A DNA stretch of 64,000 bases from Elephas maximus indicus. Taxonomy: Eukaryota > Chordata > Mammalia > Proboscidea > Elephantidae. The number at the start of each line of letters is the position of its first letter. Positions within the stretch are counted from its first letter, which is position 1. Where the stretch lies: positions 22,406,001 to 22,470,000 of the forward strand of contig NC_064826.1 of the NCBI RefSeq assembly GCF_024166365.1. Direction: 5' to 3'. Positions 22,470-34,136 of this stretch are shown piece by piece. Under the pieces are notes generated by a model that saw only the letters and a list, made by a program, of their open reading frames with translations, ran no database searches and was not told where the DNA came from. The translations under genes were made by a program, and so were the position numbers.

Positions 22470-23288
22470 TTTCTCTGTTATTGTCAGGGCCTAATCAAAG
22501 AACAGCCAGTCTATGAATAATGTAAAACCCCTTTGCAGTCCTTAGAAGAGATGATAATAATGCCTCCTTTTGACATGAAGTAAAGAAATATGCACTTTAA
22601 TCTCTGTCTTTTTGGGCAACAAAATGGATATTATCATTTTTTCTTTTCAAGGTAAGATATGTTTACAAAATGATTTAAAAAATTCATCATGGAAAAACAC
22701 ATAAAAATTGGTTAACCTTTCATAGTTTTATTGTTTCATAAGATTTATCACCCTTCAGCATCATATCGTCTTTATAGAAATATGTATTGCTATATGTTAT
22801 GTTCTGCACATAGGTGAATAAATTGAGAAACCTTGTCTGCAGTGATTGTGTTGAATTAATTAATGTCGTAAGAGTTTTCTCATTCTTATATCAGGTACAC
22901 AGAATCTATACTTTTGATAGAATGTCATTTTCCATTATTATCAATTGTAGTTAGTGTATGAGTCGGAATCGACTCGACGGCAGTGGGTTTAGTTAGTGTA
23001 AAACAATTCCTTAGTACTGAAATAGGCCAAACATGTATTTTTTTTAAGGTAATAGGAAGCAAATGAAGTATCCTCTAATGGAAAAATTCTTTAATTATCA
23101 AGGAAAACACCACAATGAGATAAGAGACTAACCACTAAATTTCATTCCTTCCTGTATTTTCACTTCAACATCAATCAACCTGTCACTGTCAAACCCATTT
23201 CAAATTCCCATATTTGTGGCCTATAAGTATCAGTTATGTTCCCTTTTTCTAGTTGCCCTAAGATTTGAACCTCCCTACAGAGCTGTTG
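22470..23288. other. AT-rich stretch, no gene seen
   Basis: Apart from the micro-insertion at 22,948-23,000, nothing is recognised. The left edge (22,425-22,465) has the L2/MIR-like phrase aggtgctcaataagtatttc. Confidence 0.4.
22948..23000 (+). mobile_element. 31-bp SINE-tail insertion with 11-bp TSD
   Basis: Only the SINE 3' end is present (22,959-22,989, gagtcggaatcgactcgacg in the middle), flanked by the exact TSD tagttagtgta at 22,948-22,958 and 22,990-23,000. An extreme 5' truncation. Confidence 0.9.
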
Positions 23289-23420
23289 GAGCCCTGGTAG
23301 CACAGTGGTTAAGAGCTACCACTGCTATCCGAAGGCTGGCGGTTTGAATCCACCAAGCGCTCCTTGGAAACTCTATTGGGCAGTTCTACTCTGTCTTATA
23401 GGGTTTCCTGTTGCTGTCTG
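23289..23420 (+). mobile_element. AfroSINE, short form, 3' truncated or diverged
   Basis: Head gagccctggtagcacagtgg, B-box-like ggcggtttgaatccacc and core gcagttctactctgtctt. The tail loses similarity after ttatagggtttcctg. Confidence 0.85.
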
Positions 23421-23531
23421 ACTTGTCAAACTCCTAGAGGTTTCTCTGTGACTGTTTTTACTACACATTTCGTACAGTTCATTTGTTCCTTACCTTCTAA
23501 TACTCTCATTTATCTCCATGAAACTACCGAT

Positions 23532-23738
23532 CCAACCAGTTGCCATTTAGTCAGTTCTGACCCAATGGCAACCCCATGTGTGCCAGAGTAGACCTGTGCT
23601 CTATGGAGTTTTCAACGGCTGTTTTTTTGGGAAGCAGATCACCAGGCCTTTCCTCCAAGGCATCTCTGGGTAGACTCCAATCTCCAACTTTTCAGTTAGG
23701 ATCCAAGTGTGTATTAACTGTACCACTAAAGGATTCCT
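23532..23738 (-). mobile_element. AfroSINE variant 2
   Basis: Inverse signature: gcagatcaccaggcctttcc, gagttttcaacggctgtttt and a head with gtaccactaaaggattcc. Confidence 0.82.
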
Positions 23739-23757
23739 CCATGAGACTAAATGACCC

Positions 23758-24047
23758 TGTTGTTGTTGTTACTAGATGCTGTCGAGTTGGTTCCGACTCA
23801 TAGTGACCCTGTGCACAACAGAACGAAAGACTGCCTGGTCCTGAGCCATCCTACAATTGTTGTTATGCTCGAGCTCATTGTTGCAGCCACTGTGTCGATC
23901 CACCTTGTTGAGGGTCTTCCTCTTTTCTGCTGACCCTGTACTATGCCAAGCATGATGTCCTTCTCCAGGGACTGATCCCTCCTGACAACATGTCTAAAGT
24001 ATGTAAGACACAGTCTCGCCATCCTTGCCTCTCGGGAGCATTGTGGC
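23758..24047 (-). mobile_element. RTE LINE 3' end
   Basis: Tail (gtt)n, ctgtcgagttggttccgact; inverse translation contains RLCLTYFRHVVRRDQSLEKD. Truncated after gggagcattgtggctcc. Confidence 0.88.
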
Positions 24048-24269
24048 TCCTATATATGCCTAAATAGACCTCTGCAGAGCCGCCCATTTATTTTTATCCC
24101 TATATCAGAATTTCTACCTGTCCCTAAACTGATTTGAGGGAAGGATGTGGCAATTATTTCTGGAGGATGAACTATGTAGTTTGGAAATATGGTTGCAGAG
24201 CTAGAGGACGGTTTAGATTTTGTTTTCTCTAGGAGCTTTACCGCCCCTTCCAACCTCCCACTTCCCTCT

Positions 24270-24883
24270 CGTCTTTGAGCTCTGTAAATTCACTGCACCA
24301 TCTCACAGAACTCATGAACCATGTCAAGCAAATGGCTCTTGAGGTTATGGAGGCTAGCAAGTCCCAAATTTGTGGGTCAGGCATAGGCTTCTCCTGACCT
24401 GCATGGCTGCAGGGGCTGATGAACTCAAACTGGCAGGTTGGACCACAGGCTGCTGGCTCACAAGGCTGCGGAAACTGGTGAATCAGGTTAGATGATAGGC
24501 TGCCAGCTCTCAGTGTTGCGGAGGCCTGCAAATCCCAGAATAAGCAGGTCACACTGCAGGCTTCTGGCTCAAGTCCCAAGAACCACAGGTTAGACAATCA
24601 TGAACTGGATTTGGGATCCAGATGCAGAGGGACAGAGCCTTACCAAGGTACCCACATATTTACCTTGGATGTAGGCCATACCCCAGGGAACGGTGTAACT
24701 TGAGTAAGGGTGGGACTTGAGTCACACCTTCCTTGAAGGCTATGACTCAGGGTACACCCCATACCAATCCTGTCTCATTAACATGTAGAAGTTAAGATTA
24801 TAACACATAAAATGGAGGACAACTATACAATACTGGAAATCGTGGCATAGCCAAGTTGACACATAACCTCAACCATCACAGTT
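24270..24883 (-). mobile_element. LTR, MaLR-like (third, divergent subfamily)
   Basis: The minus strand starts tgtgatggttgaggttatgt, then gtgtcaacttggctatgcca, parallel to the start of the LTR at 11,806. Its body contains an internal imperfect tandem repeat (24,340-24,560). Placement in the same LTR group is inference from the shared start. Confidence 0.55.
24340..24560. repeat. Imperfect tandem units of about 60-66 bp within the LTR
   Basis: Three to four units share the pattern ggcaggtt...caggctgctggctcac...ctgcggaaactggtgaa. Units differ by substitutions and short indels. Confidence 0.55.
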
Positions 24884-25289
24884 TCCATATATCTTATTTG
24901 CATAGTCCCACTCAATCATTGTGTGTGAGTCACAAAGACCCTGGCTAGAAGGGCCATATTAAGTAATTCATTGCACCACATCGCTCTAGAATCTCTTTCA
25001 GTATAAGAACTCTTCCCGGGCCTGATTAAAAACCTCCCCAACCAAACCATCAGTAACAGATTGTAGGCTGAATAAAGATATGGAGTATGGAAGTGAAAGG
25101 TGTGTATAGGGCAGTAGGAATGTGACGAGGACAAGTCCTAGGCTCCATTCTGAAGGCAAATTTTATTTTCTTTGAATTATACTCTCTCCTTTCCCTTCTT
25201 TAGTTAGTTCATGCTACCGGGGGCACTTGATTCAGGATAGAAAACAAAAGAATTACTCTAAAACTGTATGACATCAGGATTATATTATT
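24884..25289. other. No gene or repeat recognised
   Basis: Unassigned sequence. Confidence 0.4.
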
Positions 25290-25445
25290 TTTTATAACCC
25301 CTGTGATGTACTTAATATTATTCCCATTTTACAGATGAGAAAAGTAAAATTCAAAGAAGTTAAGTGATACACAGGATCAGTAAGTGGCAGAACTTGGATT
25401 TAATCCAGGGCGTTTGATTCTAATTCTGTGCTTCCTTTGCTAAAC
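25290..25445 (-). mobile_element. MIR SINE remnant
   Basis: ttcccattttacagatgaga, gatcagtaagtggcagaact and cgtttgattctaattctgtg follow the inverse MIR core and 5' part. Confidence 0.75.
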
Positions 25446-26329
25446 CTCAGTAAGGGAAGAACAATAGCACAGTACATGGGAAATGACAGAAACGAACCTA
25501 AAAGAGACCATATTTAGTATTTCAAAAAAGTTAATCTATCAGCACTACAGTCAGAGGCATTGCTTGGGTAGGAAATTGTAGAGGAATAGAATGCCAAACG
25601 TTCTTCTAGCTCACTAGTTGCTACAAGTCAACCCTATAAAAGACTATGCTTCACTGATTTCAGAAATGACAACTGCAGCCATAATAAGAATGGAGACCCA
25701 TAAAGTTCATAGGAAGTGCCTAAAAGAAATCTAAATGAAAAACATTCGAAAATGAAAACAATAGATCTATGATAAAGAAACACATCTTGAGGAATCAAAG
25801 TGAGGAAAATAAGAAATTTCAATCTCAGTTGCTGCAATAAACTGTGAGTAGCTAAAGTATGAATTCCTTTTTCATTACAATGTAACTGTCAATCAACCAA
25901 AGGCAGTAACAGTCCCTGCGGCTGAGGCCTGCTAAGCACGACAAGGGATTCTATACAGTGGCTCTATCTATGTATTATAAACAGAGTTTTTTTTTTTGGA
26001 GATTATAAAGCATATTCAGTGTTCAGAGTAGGAAATATTTCAACGTTCTTAAAACTGTTACAATGAGAATAAAACCATTTGGGCTTCTTTCCTAGAATAA
26101 TTCCCATCTTTTTTTTTTTTTTAATACAGTCAGTCCATCTGCGACATGTTAGAAGGAAAAGAAAAAACGTAATGGGAAAAATGCCTCTGCTCAATCCTGT
26201 TTACTGAGAATGCTTTCTATCTCAATTTTTAAAAAAGCATTTCTTCTCCTGCAAATAGTAGATCTGGGTACAGGCATTATAGCTGATAAATTTCTTTTGG
26301 GCTTAATGTGCTTTAAAGCTTATATGCTT
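25446..26329. other. No gene seen
   Basis: AT-rich, with T-runs near 25,988 and 26,109. No recognised family. Confidence 0.4.
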
Positions 26330-26470
26330 ACCTAACCTTACCTTAAAATTTTTAAGAAAAAAAACTGATACAAAAATATAAAGACAAGAATAAAATTATC
26401 CATCATTCCTGCACCCAGGGAATAACCACTGTTAACATTTTGGTATATTCTTTATTTAGATTTCAGAATG
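26330..26470 (-). mobile_element. Ancient L1 3' end remnant
   Basis: aataaccactgttaacattt and ttggtatattctttatttag are inverse L1 3' phrases. Confidence 0.45.
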
Positions 26471-26814
26471 CTAAATGGAATAGGTAATGCTTCAGAAGGA
26501 TTTTTCATAGAAACGGCATTTTTTTCCAAGAGAATGGAAAAATCAAAACTTTGAAAATAATTTAGGGGCCAATTATTTGTAATTACATAATTCTTCAGTC
26601 AAAAGGTTGTTCTCCCTATGCTCACAGCCTCTTGGCGGTGAAAGGTATCTAAGAGACCAAAATATAGGCATCACTTCAACAGATGGCAGTTGAGTGTTAG
26701 ATATGAAATGACTTAATAATTGGGTTGGACCATTTTGACAACTTTTTCTTTTAAATCATTCGAAGATTTTGGAATTCAGTAAACATTTATTCATTTTTTT
26801 TTTTGAACACAGAC

Positions 26815-26996
26815 TAAAGCAATGTTTCTCAAACACGTGTATGAATAGGATCACCCGGAGGGCTTGTCAAAGCACAGATTGCTGCATTTCTGATTTAGTA
26901 GATCTGAGGTGGGGCCTCAGGTGTTGCGTTTGTAACAAGTCCCCAGGTGATGCTCATATTGCTGATTTGGGGACCCTACTTTGAGAACCACTGATA
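26815..26996 (+). mobile_element. MER5A hAT-Charlie DNA transposon
   Basis: Nearly full length: caatgtttctcaaacacgtg, ggagggcttgtcaaagcaca, ctgatttagtagatctgagg, aagtccccaggtgatgctca and the terminal ctttgagaaccactg. Confidence 0.85.
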
Positions 26997-26999
26997 TAG

Positions 27000-27310
27000 T
27001 GCATCCTTATATGAAAGCAGCTCAGAAGAGGCAATTTTCCCTAACTCTGCAAAAAATAATTCCGTGTTTACACTTTAGCATTTCTCCACTGGAATATTTA
27101 ACATCACAGTGATAAACTGTAGGTTTTATTTAGGACTTTTAAAGCAATTTTTTACAGTCTGATTTGAATGAGAATGTTAAGAACAAGCTTGAGTGTGGAC
27201 AATAGGAGTTCAACTTAAAGCTCTAGAACATAAGACAGGAAAAGCAAATCCTTCAAAAGAAAAACTCCTAAATTCCAGAATTTCCTATTTTTGTCCAGAT
27301 TGTCTATGCA
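27000..27310. other. No gene or repeat recognised
   Basis: AT-rich unassigned sequence. Confidence 0.4.
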
Positions 27311-27505
27311 AAGGTGCCCTGGTGGTGCAGTGGTCAAGGTGCCCTGGTGGTGCAGTGGTCAAGAGCTAAGACTGCTAACCAAAAGGTTGGTAGTTCAAAC
27401 CCACCAGCTATTCCCTGGAAATCCTACGAGGCAGCTCTACTCTGTCCTGTAGGGTTGCTATGAGCTGGAATCATCTCAATGGGCAATGGGTTTGGTTTTT
27501 TGGTT
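27311..27505 (+). mobile_element. AfroSINE, short form, with duplicated head
   Basis: A normal short-form SINE whose first 25 bases are present twice in perfect tandem (27,311-27,335 and 27,336-27,360). Tail ctggaatcatctcaatggg. Confidence 0.9.
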
Positions 27506-27879
27506 TGTATCTATACAAACATTTAGGAGTGTGTGCCAGCTTATGAATCTGCAGCTATGGTGAACACTTTCTGTTTCCCACGTTCTAAATCCCTACTTTT
27601 TGAGCTTTTCTTTTCAAACCCTAAAACGTATCAAGCTCTGAACCTTATCAGCGTGGCCTCTTCCCCTTCTTGTGCTCATGGTCCATATCCAGCCACTCTC
27701 ACTGATCTCCTTTATCCTCACATATCTTCTTAAAGTGCTCAGATCCTCTGATGCTTTGTAAAACATGTTCAGAGCACGAGGCGGAGCAAGAGACCCAGTG
27801 AGTCTCAGAGCTTCACCAGGCAACCACCAGCAGGGCACTGATTTGATCAAACTTTAAATTTAAAATATCTGTACAGTAA
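27506..27879. other. No gene seen
   Basis: Two short opposing open frames without resemblance. Confidence 0.35.
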
Positions 27880-28150
27880 CTGAGGCAGATATTACCTTGG
27901 GAGTCAGGTGACCTCCATCCTAGCTCCAGTATTGCTGTGACTCAGTTGTCAACTTTAGGCAAATCGTTTGATCTCACTCTGGATGTAGTGTTTAAGAATT
28001 CAAGATTTTGGTGTTAAGCAGACCTGGGGTGCATTTCCAGCTTCCGGGATACACTGGCTCTGGGAATCATAAGAAGTTACTTAACTCCCCTAAGTTTCTG
28101 TCTCCCTCTGTATAAAAATGGAAATAATAAACACATAGCAGGTTGATCTA
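27880..28150 (+). mobile_element. Two MIR remnants in tandem
   Basis: The first (27,880-27,985) has ggagtcaggtgacctccatc and gtcaactttaggcaaatcg. The second (27,990-28,150) has aagttacttaactcccctaa and tgtataaaaatggaaataat. The second resumes at 28,386 (taggcactcagtaatgctag) after an inserted SINE. Confidence 0.7.
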
Positions 28151-28156
28151 AATATC

Positions 28157-28197
28157 AATGTGTGTGTGAGTGTGTGTGCATTTGTGTGTGTGTGTGC
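28157..28197. repeat. (TG)n simple repeat
   Basis: About 40 bases of TG with a few interruptions. Confidence 0.9.
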
Positions 28198-28220
28198 CCC
28201 TTAGTGTCTGCCGCACATTA

Positions 28221-28384
28221 AAACCAAAGCAAACCTGTTGCTTGTTGAGTTGATTCTGACTCAGCGACCCTTTAGGAGAGAGTAGAACTGTTCTACAAGG
28301 TTTCCAAGGAGCGGCTAGTGGATTCAAACTGCTGACATTTTGGCTGGCAGCTGTAGCTCTTAACCACTGTGCCACCAGGGCTCC
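28221..28384 (-). mobile_element. AfroSINE, short form, inside a MIR
   Basis: Inverse short form. The flanks gccgcacatta (from 28,210) and gccacacatta (from 28,387) are a near-perfect TSD. Confidence 0.9.
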
Positions 28385-28900
28385 CAGCCACACATTAGGC
28401 ACTCAGTAATGCTAGTTATTATTACAGTACATAAAATGATAGGGCTAGGCTGGATAAATGATGCTAGGGTGCTTAGTACCTCTAAAATGCTATGATTTTT
28501 AAGTGAAGGATATGGCTGAAAAAGAAAGATGGCTAAATATGCTATTTTGGCCTTTTTTTTTAAATCCCCTTACTGGATTTGATGAAGAATTATGATGAAT
28601 TTGTACTCAATTTTTGGTTTTCAGTTTCTGTTTTGGCAAGTCATTTCATGGTGAATTTTTGGCTATCCGTAAAACAAAAACAAAAAAACAAACTCACTAC
28701 CACAACCACCACAACCAACAAAATCCAGAGGGAAGTAGTGGCATCATAACATAGAACAAAATAATTTTGAAACCACAATTTTGAACATGGGTTTTATGTG
28801 GTAAAAGATTTCCTTAATCAAATCTTGTTCCATAAGAATTACTGGCATGACTCCATAAGGTTTGGCTCTTTAAATGGTGTTAAAATTGGTTGTAACTTTG

Positions 28901-29272
28901 TTTTTGGTTGTTGTTAGGTGTTGTTGAGTTGGTTCTGACTCATAGTGACCCCATGCACAACAGAACAAAACACTACGTGGTCCTGTGCCATCCTCATAAT
29001 CGTTGCTGTGTTTGAGCCCATTATTGCAGCCACTGCATCAATCCATCTCATTGAGGGTCTTCCTCTTTTTTGTTGACCCTCTACTTTACCAAGCATGATG
29101 TCCTTCTCCAGGGACTGGTCCCTCCTGATAACATGTCCAAAGTACATGAGGCAAAGTCTCTCCATACATGCTTCTAAGGAGCATTCTAGCTGTAGTTCCA
29201 AGACAAATTTGTTCATTCTTCTGGCCATGGTACATTGAATATTCTTTGCCAACACCGTAATTCAAAGGCTTT
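28901..29272 (-). mobile_element. RTE LINE 3' end
   Basis: Tail gttgttgttaggtg; inverse translation contains LCLMYFGHVIRRDQSLEKD and the block GRPSMRWIDAVAAIM. 5' truncated. Confidence 0.88.
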
Positions 29273-29789
29273 TGGTGCTGACATATATGTCTCAGAACTG
29301 ATGTCCTCGCTTTCTGCAAACAAATACTGATCATGTACAAATTAAATATGTTCACGGCAAGAAACAATGTTCACACTCCATGTTTTCTGCTAGGTGGGCA
29401 TTCATTAGCCAACCAGTTAATGCCCAAGTGGGTAGCTGGGTGGTGAAGCTCTGACACCACTGGGCCTCTTGTTCCTGTCTCATGCTGTCAATTCATGGGG
29501 CACTAATGATTGCCAGACCAGTAGGTATAGTTGTTAAGAGGAATTTAAATATAGTTTACTAGTAAACCAATAATTTTGCCATTGGAGTTTGGAAGAACAC
29601 GTCAGATCACCTTGGCATGAAGCTATTTTAGCAAGAACATTCTCCTAGGTGTGAATGAAATGGTGGATTAAAAATGCCAAACCTAGTGCTTGTGCTCAAT
29701 GACTATCAATTTATCATTCATTCTATTAAAAAAAAAATCATTCTATTATTCATTCTATTAGAGAGGCTCAATTCACTGGGGATATAAAC
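29273..29789. other. No gene seen
   Basis: Unassigned. Local duplication of tcattctatta at 29,718-29,760 around an A-run. Confidence 0.4.
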
Positions 29790-29935
29790 ATGAAGTTGTT
29801 TTATTCATAATGACCCTATAGGACAGAGTAGAATTGCCCCACAGGGCTTCCAAGGAGTGGCTGGTGGATTCAAACTGCCAGCATTTAGGTTAGCAGGCAA
29901 GCTCTTAAACCGCTGCACCACCAGGGCTCCTCCTT
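29790..29935 (-). mobile_element. AfroSINE, short form
   Basis: Inverse short form with a diverged tail (gttttattcataatgaccct) and head ctgcaccaccagggctcc. Confidence 0.85.
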
Positions 29936-31329
29936 TGAGGTATCACAGTGCAATTGCACAACTCTGAAGGCACACCAATTATCAAACAATTTCTTAACCC
30001 TGTTTTAAGATTCAGTAATATTCATTTTCAAATATTAAATTTATGCTTGGTCCAAAGCTCTACCCCCTCCTCCCATGCAGTTAAGACCTTTGGCTTTGTG
30101 GTAGTGGTGGTAGGAGGCGATGGTGGCAGGAGGTGGAGCAATGGTTTTTGGCCTGGCTGACTGGGGTGGGGATAGATACAGCACACCTTGGGTATTACCT
30201 GAGGTCCATCTGCTCACCCTGTCTTCTCACTGCTTCCCCTCTGGTGCTGGCATGGGAAGGATGAAGGAAAGGCAGAGGAGAGGTCTCCTCACAGAGTAGC
30301 GTATGGTGAGGTAGCAGTTACTCTTCTGTTAGTTGTGACTGAGTTACTCACTCTCTAACACTGCCTGACCTTACACATTCACACTTTGTGTTGGCAACCA
30401 AATGCCAGCTCTCTTTCAGGCATATTTGCTTATTCTTCAGAGGTTGTGAATAGAAATCTCCTCTTGGTGTAGTCTCTGGCATGAGAGATATGACTTGGAC
30501 CCGACACCCACTGTGGCTTCAGCCCCTGCCAGATGGTTTGCTCCACTGACCTCTTGCTGTTGGGGTCCCATCAAGGCTGGGTGGTCATTCAGTGCAGTAG
30601 CAGCACAATGGCTCAGGTCCAGACTCCTTCAGCAGTTCATCTGGACCCACAACACTCAAGAATCCTTTTTGTGCCAAAGAGTGGAAATACAGGTGTCTCT
30701 CCCAGGCAAGCCTTCTCTCAGATCTATCATTATTCTCTGAGACAGCATCAGGCACCTGACTAACCTAGGCCCTGGTCTACTCTTAGACAAGATTCTATTA
30801 CTAGTTCTCAGTTTAGTTGGGGGGGAGAGTTTGGAAACCCTCAGTCTTTTTGATTGACTTTCTTAGGCCTTCAGGAGATAAAGGAAGAGAATAGCCTCAT
30901 TTCCGTAAAACAGGAGCCTTCCAAGCTGTGGCCTTCTCTCTCCCAGTCCTTCCTTCCATAGCTCTACCTGAATGGTGGCTCTCCACAACCACTCGCCCTA
31001 AACAGCTTGTGGCTTTGACTCAGAAAGTAGGGATTCTCTGAGCCTTAGTTAACTATTTTGCCACTCAGAAACTAAAGCTATGCTATTACTTTCATTTTGT
31101 TCCTCTAAACAGAAATAGAAAATAAAGTATTGGACCAGCTGGTCTTGAACTTTCCATTCAACTCTGAGATTTGAAAATCACTTGATAAAAAAGAAGATCT
31201 ATATTTTAAGAGACAGTTTTGCTAAGGAAGGTATAATACTCTGTTTGCTAGAGCTGGAACTACAGATACAATAGGTAGTAGTGTCCTAAACACAATCAGA
31301 GTAGGTGACTACTTAAATAACATTTCTTC
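29936..31329. other. No gene recognised
   Basis: Relatively GC-balanced unique-looking sequence. Open frames reach about 80 codons, without known domains or splice context. Confidence 0.4.
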
Positions 31330-31500
31330 GTTTACTGGTTACACTTGGCTAAGATTTATATAGTCTTTCGCCTTCACCAAATATTGCAAGGGGGGTATTA
31401 TTAATTACATCCTATGGGTAAGAAAATTGAAGTTCAGATAAGTGATTGTTCAAATTACACAAATCTTAAAGTAGCACCATCAGGATTGAACGTGACTATC
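31330..31500 (-). mobile_element. MIR/L2-like remnant
   Basis: attacatcctatgggtaaga, aaattgaagttcagataagt and cagataagtgattgttcaa resemble an inverse MIR core. Heavily diverged. Confidence 0.4.
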
Positions 31501-31729
31501 TTCATCCCAGCGTTTGTGTTGTGTTTTACAGTTTAACGAGCACTTGCCTTAAATGTGTTAAGGTAAGCTAAGCTTCAGCAACTAATGGGCCCAAGCACAT
31601 GGACTCAAGACCATAGAAGTTTGTTTTTCTCTTACATAACAGCCCCAGGCAGTTGTTTAGGTCAATAGTATGGCTCTTGTCCAGGTTGCAATGCAGGCTT
31701 CTCTCATCTTATGAACCTAGTAGGGTTCT

Positions 31730-32510
31730 TTTTTTTTAAGTTAGTTTCATTTAGGTATAATTTATACATAGTAAAATTTTACCCTTTTAGGTGTGCCATT
31801 CAATGACAAATGTTCACAGTTGTGTAAGCATCACATTCAAGATATAGAAACGTGGATAGATAGCTGCTGTCGAGTTGACTCCAACTCATGATGACCTTAT
31901 GTACAACAGAGCAAAATGTTACCTATTCCTGCATTATCTTCATGATCACCAGTGTATTTGAGTCCATCGCTGTGACTATCGTGCCAACCCATCTCACTGA
32001 GGGCCTCCTTTGCCCTTGCTGGCCCTCTACTTCACCGAACATGATGTTCTTCTCCAGTGATGGATCTTTCCTGATGACATATCTAAAGCAAGCAAATTGG
32101 ACAATGTTCTGTTGTGATCCATAAGGTTTTCATTGGCTAATTTTCAAAAGTAAATCTCTGGGCTTTTCCTCCTAGTCTTAGTCCGGAAGCTCTGCTGAAA
32201 CCTGCCTGCCATGGATACCCTACTGGTATTTGAAATGTCAGGGCATAGCTTCCAGTATCATAGCAACACACAAGCCAGTATAGTACAACAAACTGACAAA
32301 CAGGTGATGGTCAAGGTGGTCAAGCATTTCCATTACTCCAAAAAGCACCTATGTACCACTTTGTAGCCAACTCCCATCTCTCCCTTCCCTGATTTCTGTT
32401 CTCATAAGTTCATGTTTTCTAGAATATCATATAAGTAAATCATATATGATCATACAGTAACTGCCTTTTGTGTGTAGCGTTTCCCTCCTTAGCATAATCC
32501 TAACTAATCT
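31730..32510 (-). mobile_element. Ancient L1 3' end, split by a composite SINE
   Basis: The left part (tttcatttaggtataattta, catcacattcaagatatag) and right part (atttccattactccaaaaag, catgttttctagaatatcat) join into a continuous inverse L1 3' end once 31,856-32,330 is removed. Confidence 0.7.
31856..32330 (-). mobile_element. Composite SINE/RTE element (long variant)
   Basis: An RTE 3' portion (tgctgtcgagttgactccaa ... gttcttctccagtgatggat) is fused to the composite block (gttttcattggctaattttc, aagctctgctgaaacctgcc, ggtatttgaaatgtcagggc, cagtatcatagcaacacaca). The same layout recurs at 35,243 and 38,928. Confidence 0.75.
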
Positions 32511-33367
32511 TTTTTACCTAATCTTTTTTGTGTCACAGTCTGCCTGGCTAAGCCTATGGCTTCCTTCTTTGAATAATGTTTAAAAATGCATAAAATTAAA
32601 TATATAGGGTACAGCAAGAATTACAGAAATGGAAAGTGTTAACAAATTTGTGATACAGTAGTATATGTGTCTCCTATTGATGCATTAAGTAAAAGACCCA
32701 GCAATGGGTCTAATTACTGTAACATCAAGGTAGCAATGAGCACACATTGTATTTTGAGATATCTCGACAACATAAAATAGGACAATACTGGTGATTTAGT
32801 AGGTAAAAGAGTTAGTTATTGCTCTCTTGTACTTGGTTGCCCCATTAATAATGAAAGAAAATGCCACACCTCAATTAGAGGTTAGTAAAATAAAGCTGTA
32901 ATAATTTTTCTCACTACATCATAGACTCTCTGAATTCTATTCATAGATCCCTTGGGACTCCATGTACCCCAGGTTAGGAATTCCTGCTCTTAGGGCCTCT
33001 TCATTATCTGTATAATCTAAATGATAATACAATTTAATTAACAAGTTGGATGCTAAAAGTCATCATGGACATTTACAATTGTCCAAGACTTCTGATATTT
33101 CCCTTCTTCAACATCAGAAAGAAAATAAGTGAGAGGACTTTGCCTACAGAATCACCTCCAGAGTGGGAAGTGCATAGAGAAGCAGCTGTCGGGGGTTCTC
33201 TGCACCTGGCTGTGACTGCACAGTCTCTTCTCACTTTCTGTTGGAGAGAACTTAGTCACGTGGCCCAGTTAACTGCAGGAAAGGCTACTAGGAAAGCTAC
33301 GTTATCTGTGCACCCAAAGATGGGAAGAGTGGATTTTGGTGGATAGCTAATGGTCTCGCACTTGTTT
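32511..33367. other. No gene recognised
   Basis: A 98-codon open frame at 33,050-33,346 covers what looks like an old repeat (acgtggcccagttaactgca). No known domain. Confidence 0.35.
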
Positions 33368-33563
33368 TTGTGTGCTGTTGAGTTGATCCCGATTCATAGT
33401 GACCCCATGTGACAGTAGAACTGCTCTATAGGGTTTTCCTTTTTTTAATCTTTACGGGAGCAGATCTCCAGGCCTTTCTCCCAGGGAGCCACTGGGTGGG
33501 TTTGAACTGCCAGCCTTTCCGTTAGTAGTTGAGCACTTAACCATTGTGCCACCAGGACTCCTT
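33368..33563 (-). mobile_element. AfroSINE, long form
   Basis: Inverse tail gttgagttgatcccgattca, central segment with atctttacgggagcagatct, head cattgtgccaccaggactcc. Confidence 0.88.
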
Positions 33564-33619
33564 TTTCTGTCACGTTAGCCTTTTTTAATTAAAAAAAAAA
33601 ATCTTTATAAGATACCATC

Positions 33620-34125
33620 TTTAAAGTGTTAAAAAGCAAAGATGTCACCTTGAAAACTAAGGTGCGCCTGACACAAACCATGATGTTTTCAATCGCCTAA
33701 TAGGCATGCGAAAGCTGGACAGTGAATAAGGAAGCCTGAAGAAGAATTGACGCCTTTGAATTATGGTGTTGGTGAAGAATATTAAATATACCGTGGACTG
33801 CCAAAAGAATGAACAAATCTGTCTTGGAAGAAGTACAGCCAGAATGATTCCTTAGAAGTGAGGATGGTGAGGCTATGTCTCACATACTTTGGACATGTTG
33901 TCAGGAGGGACAGTACCTGGAGAAGGACACCATGCTTGGTAAAGTGGAGGGTCAATGAAAAAGAGCAAGACCCTCAACAAGATGGATTGACACAGTGGCT
34001 GCAACAATGAGCTCAAGCATAACAACGATTGTGACGATGGCGCAGGATCAGGCAGTGTTTTGTTCTGTTGTACATAGGGTCGCTATGAGTCAGAAACAAC
34101 TCAACAGCACCCAACAACAACAACA
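33620..34125 (+). mobile_element. RTE LINE 3' end with 11-bp TSD
   Basis: A sense copy of about 506 bases ending cagcacccaacaacaacaac. The exact TSD aagataccatc at 33,609-33,619 and 34,126-34,136 defines the insertion. 5' truncated in the C-terminal coding region. Confidence 0.93.
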
Positions 34126-34136
34126 AAGATACCATC

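Noticed and set aside
28157-28197. CRISPR-like or regulatory array
   Set aside because: It is a plain TG dinucleotide repeat in a mammalian genome.
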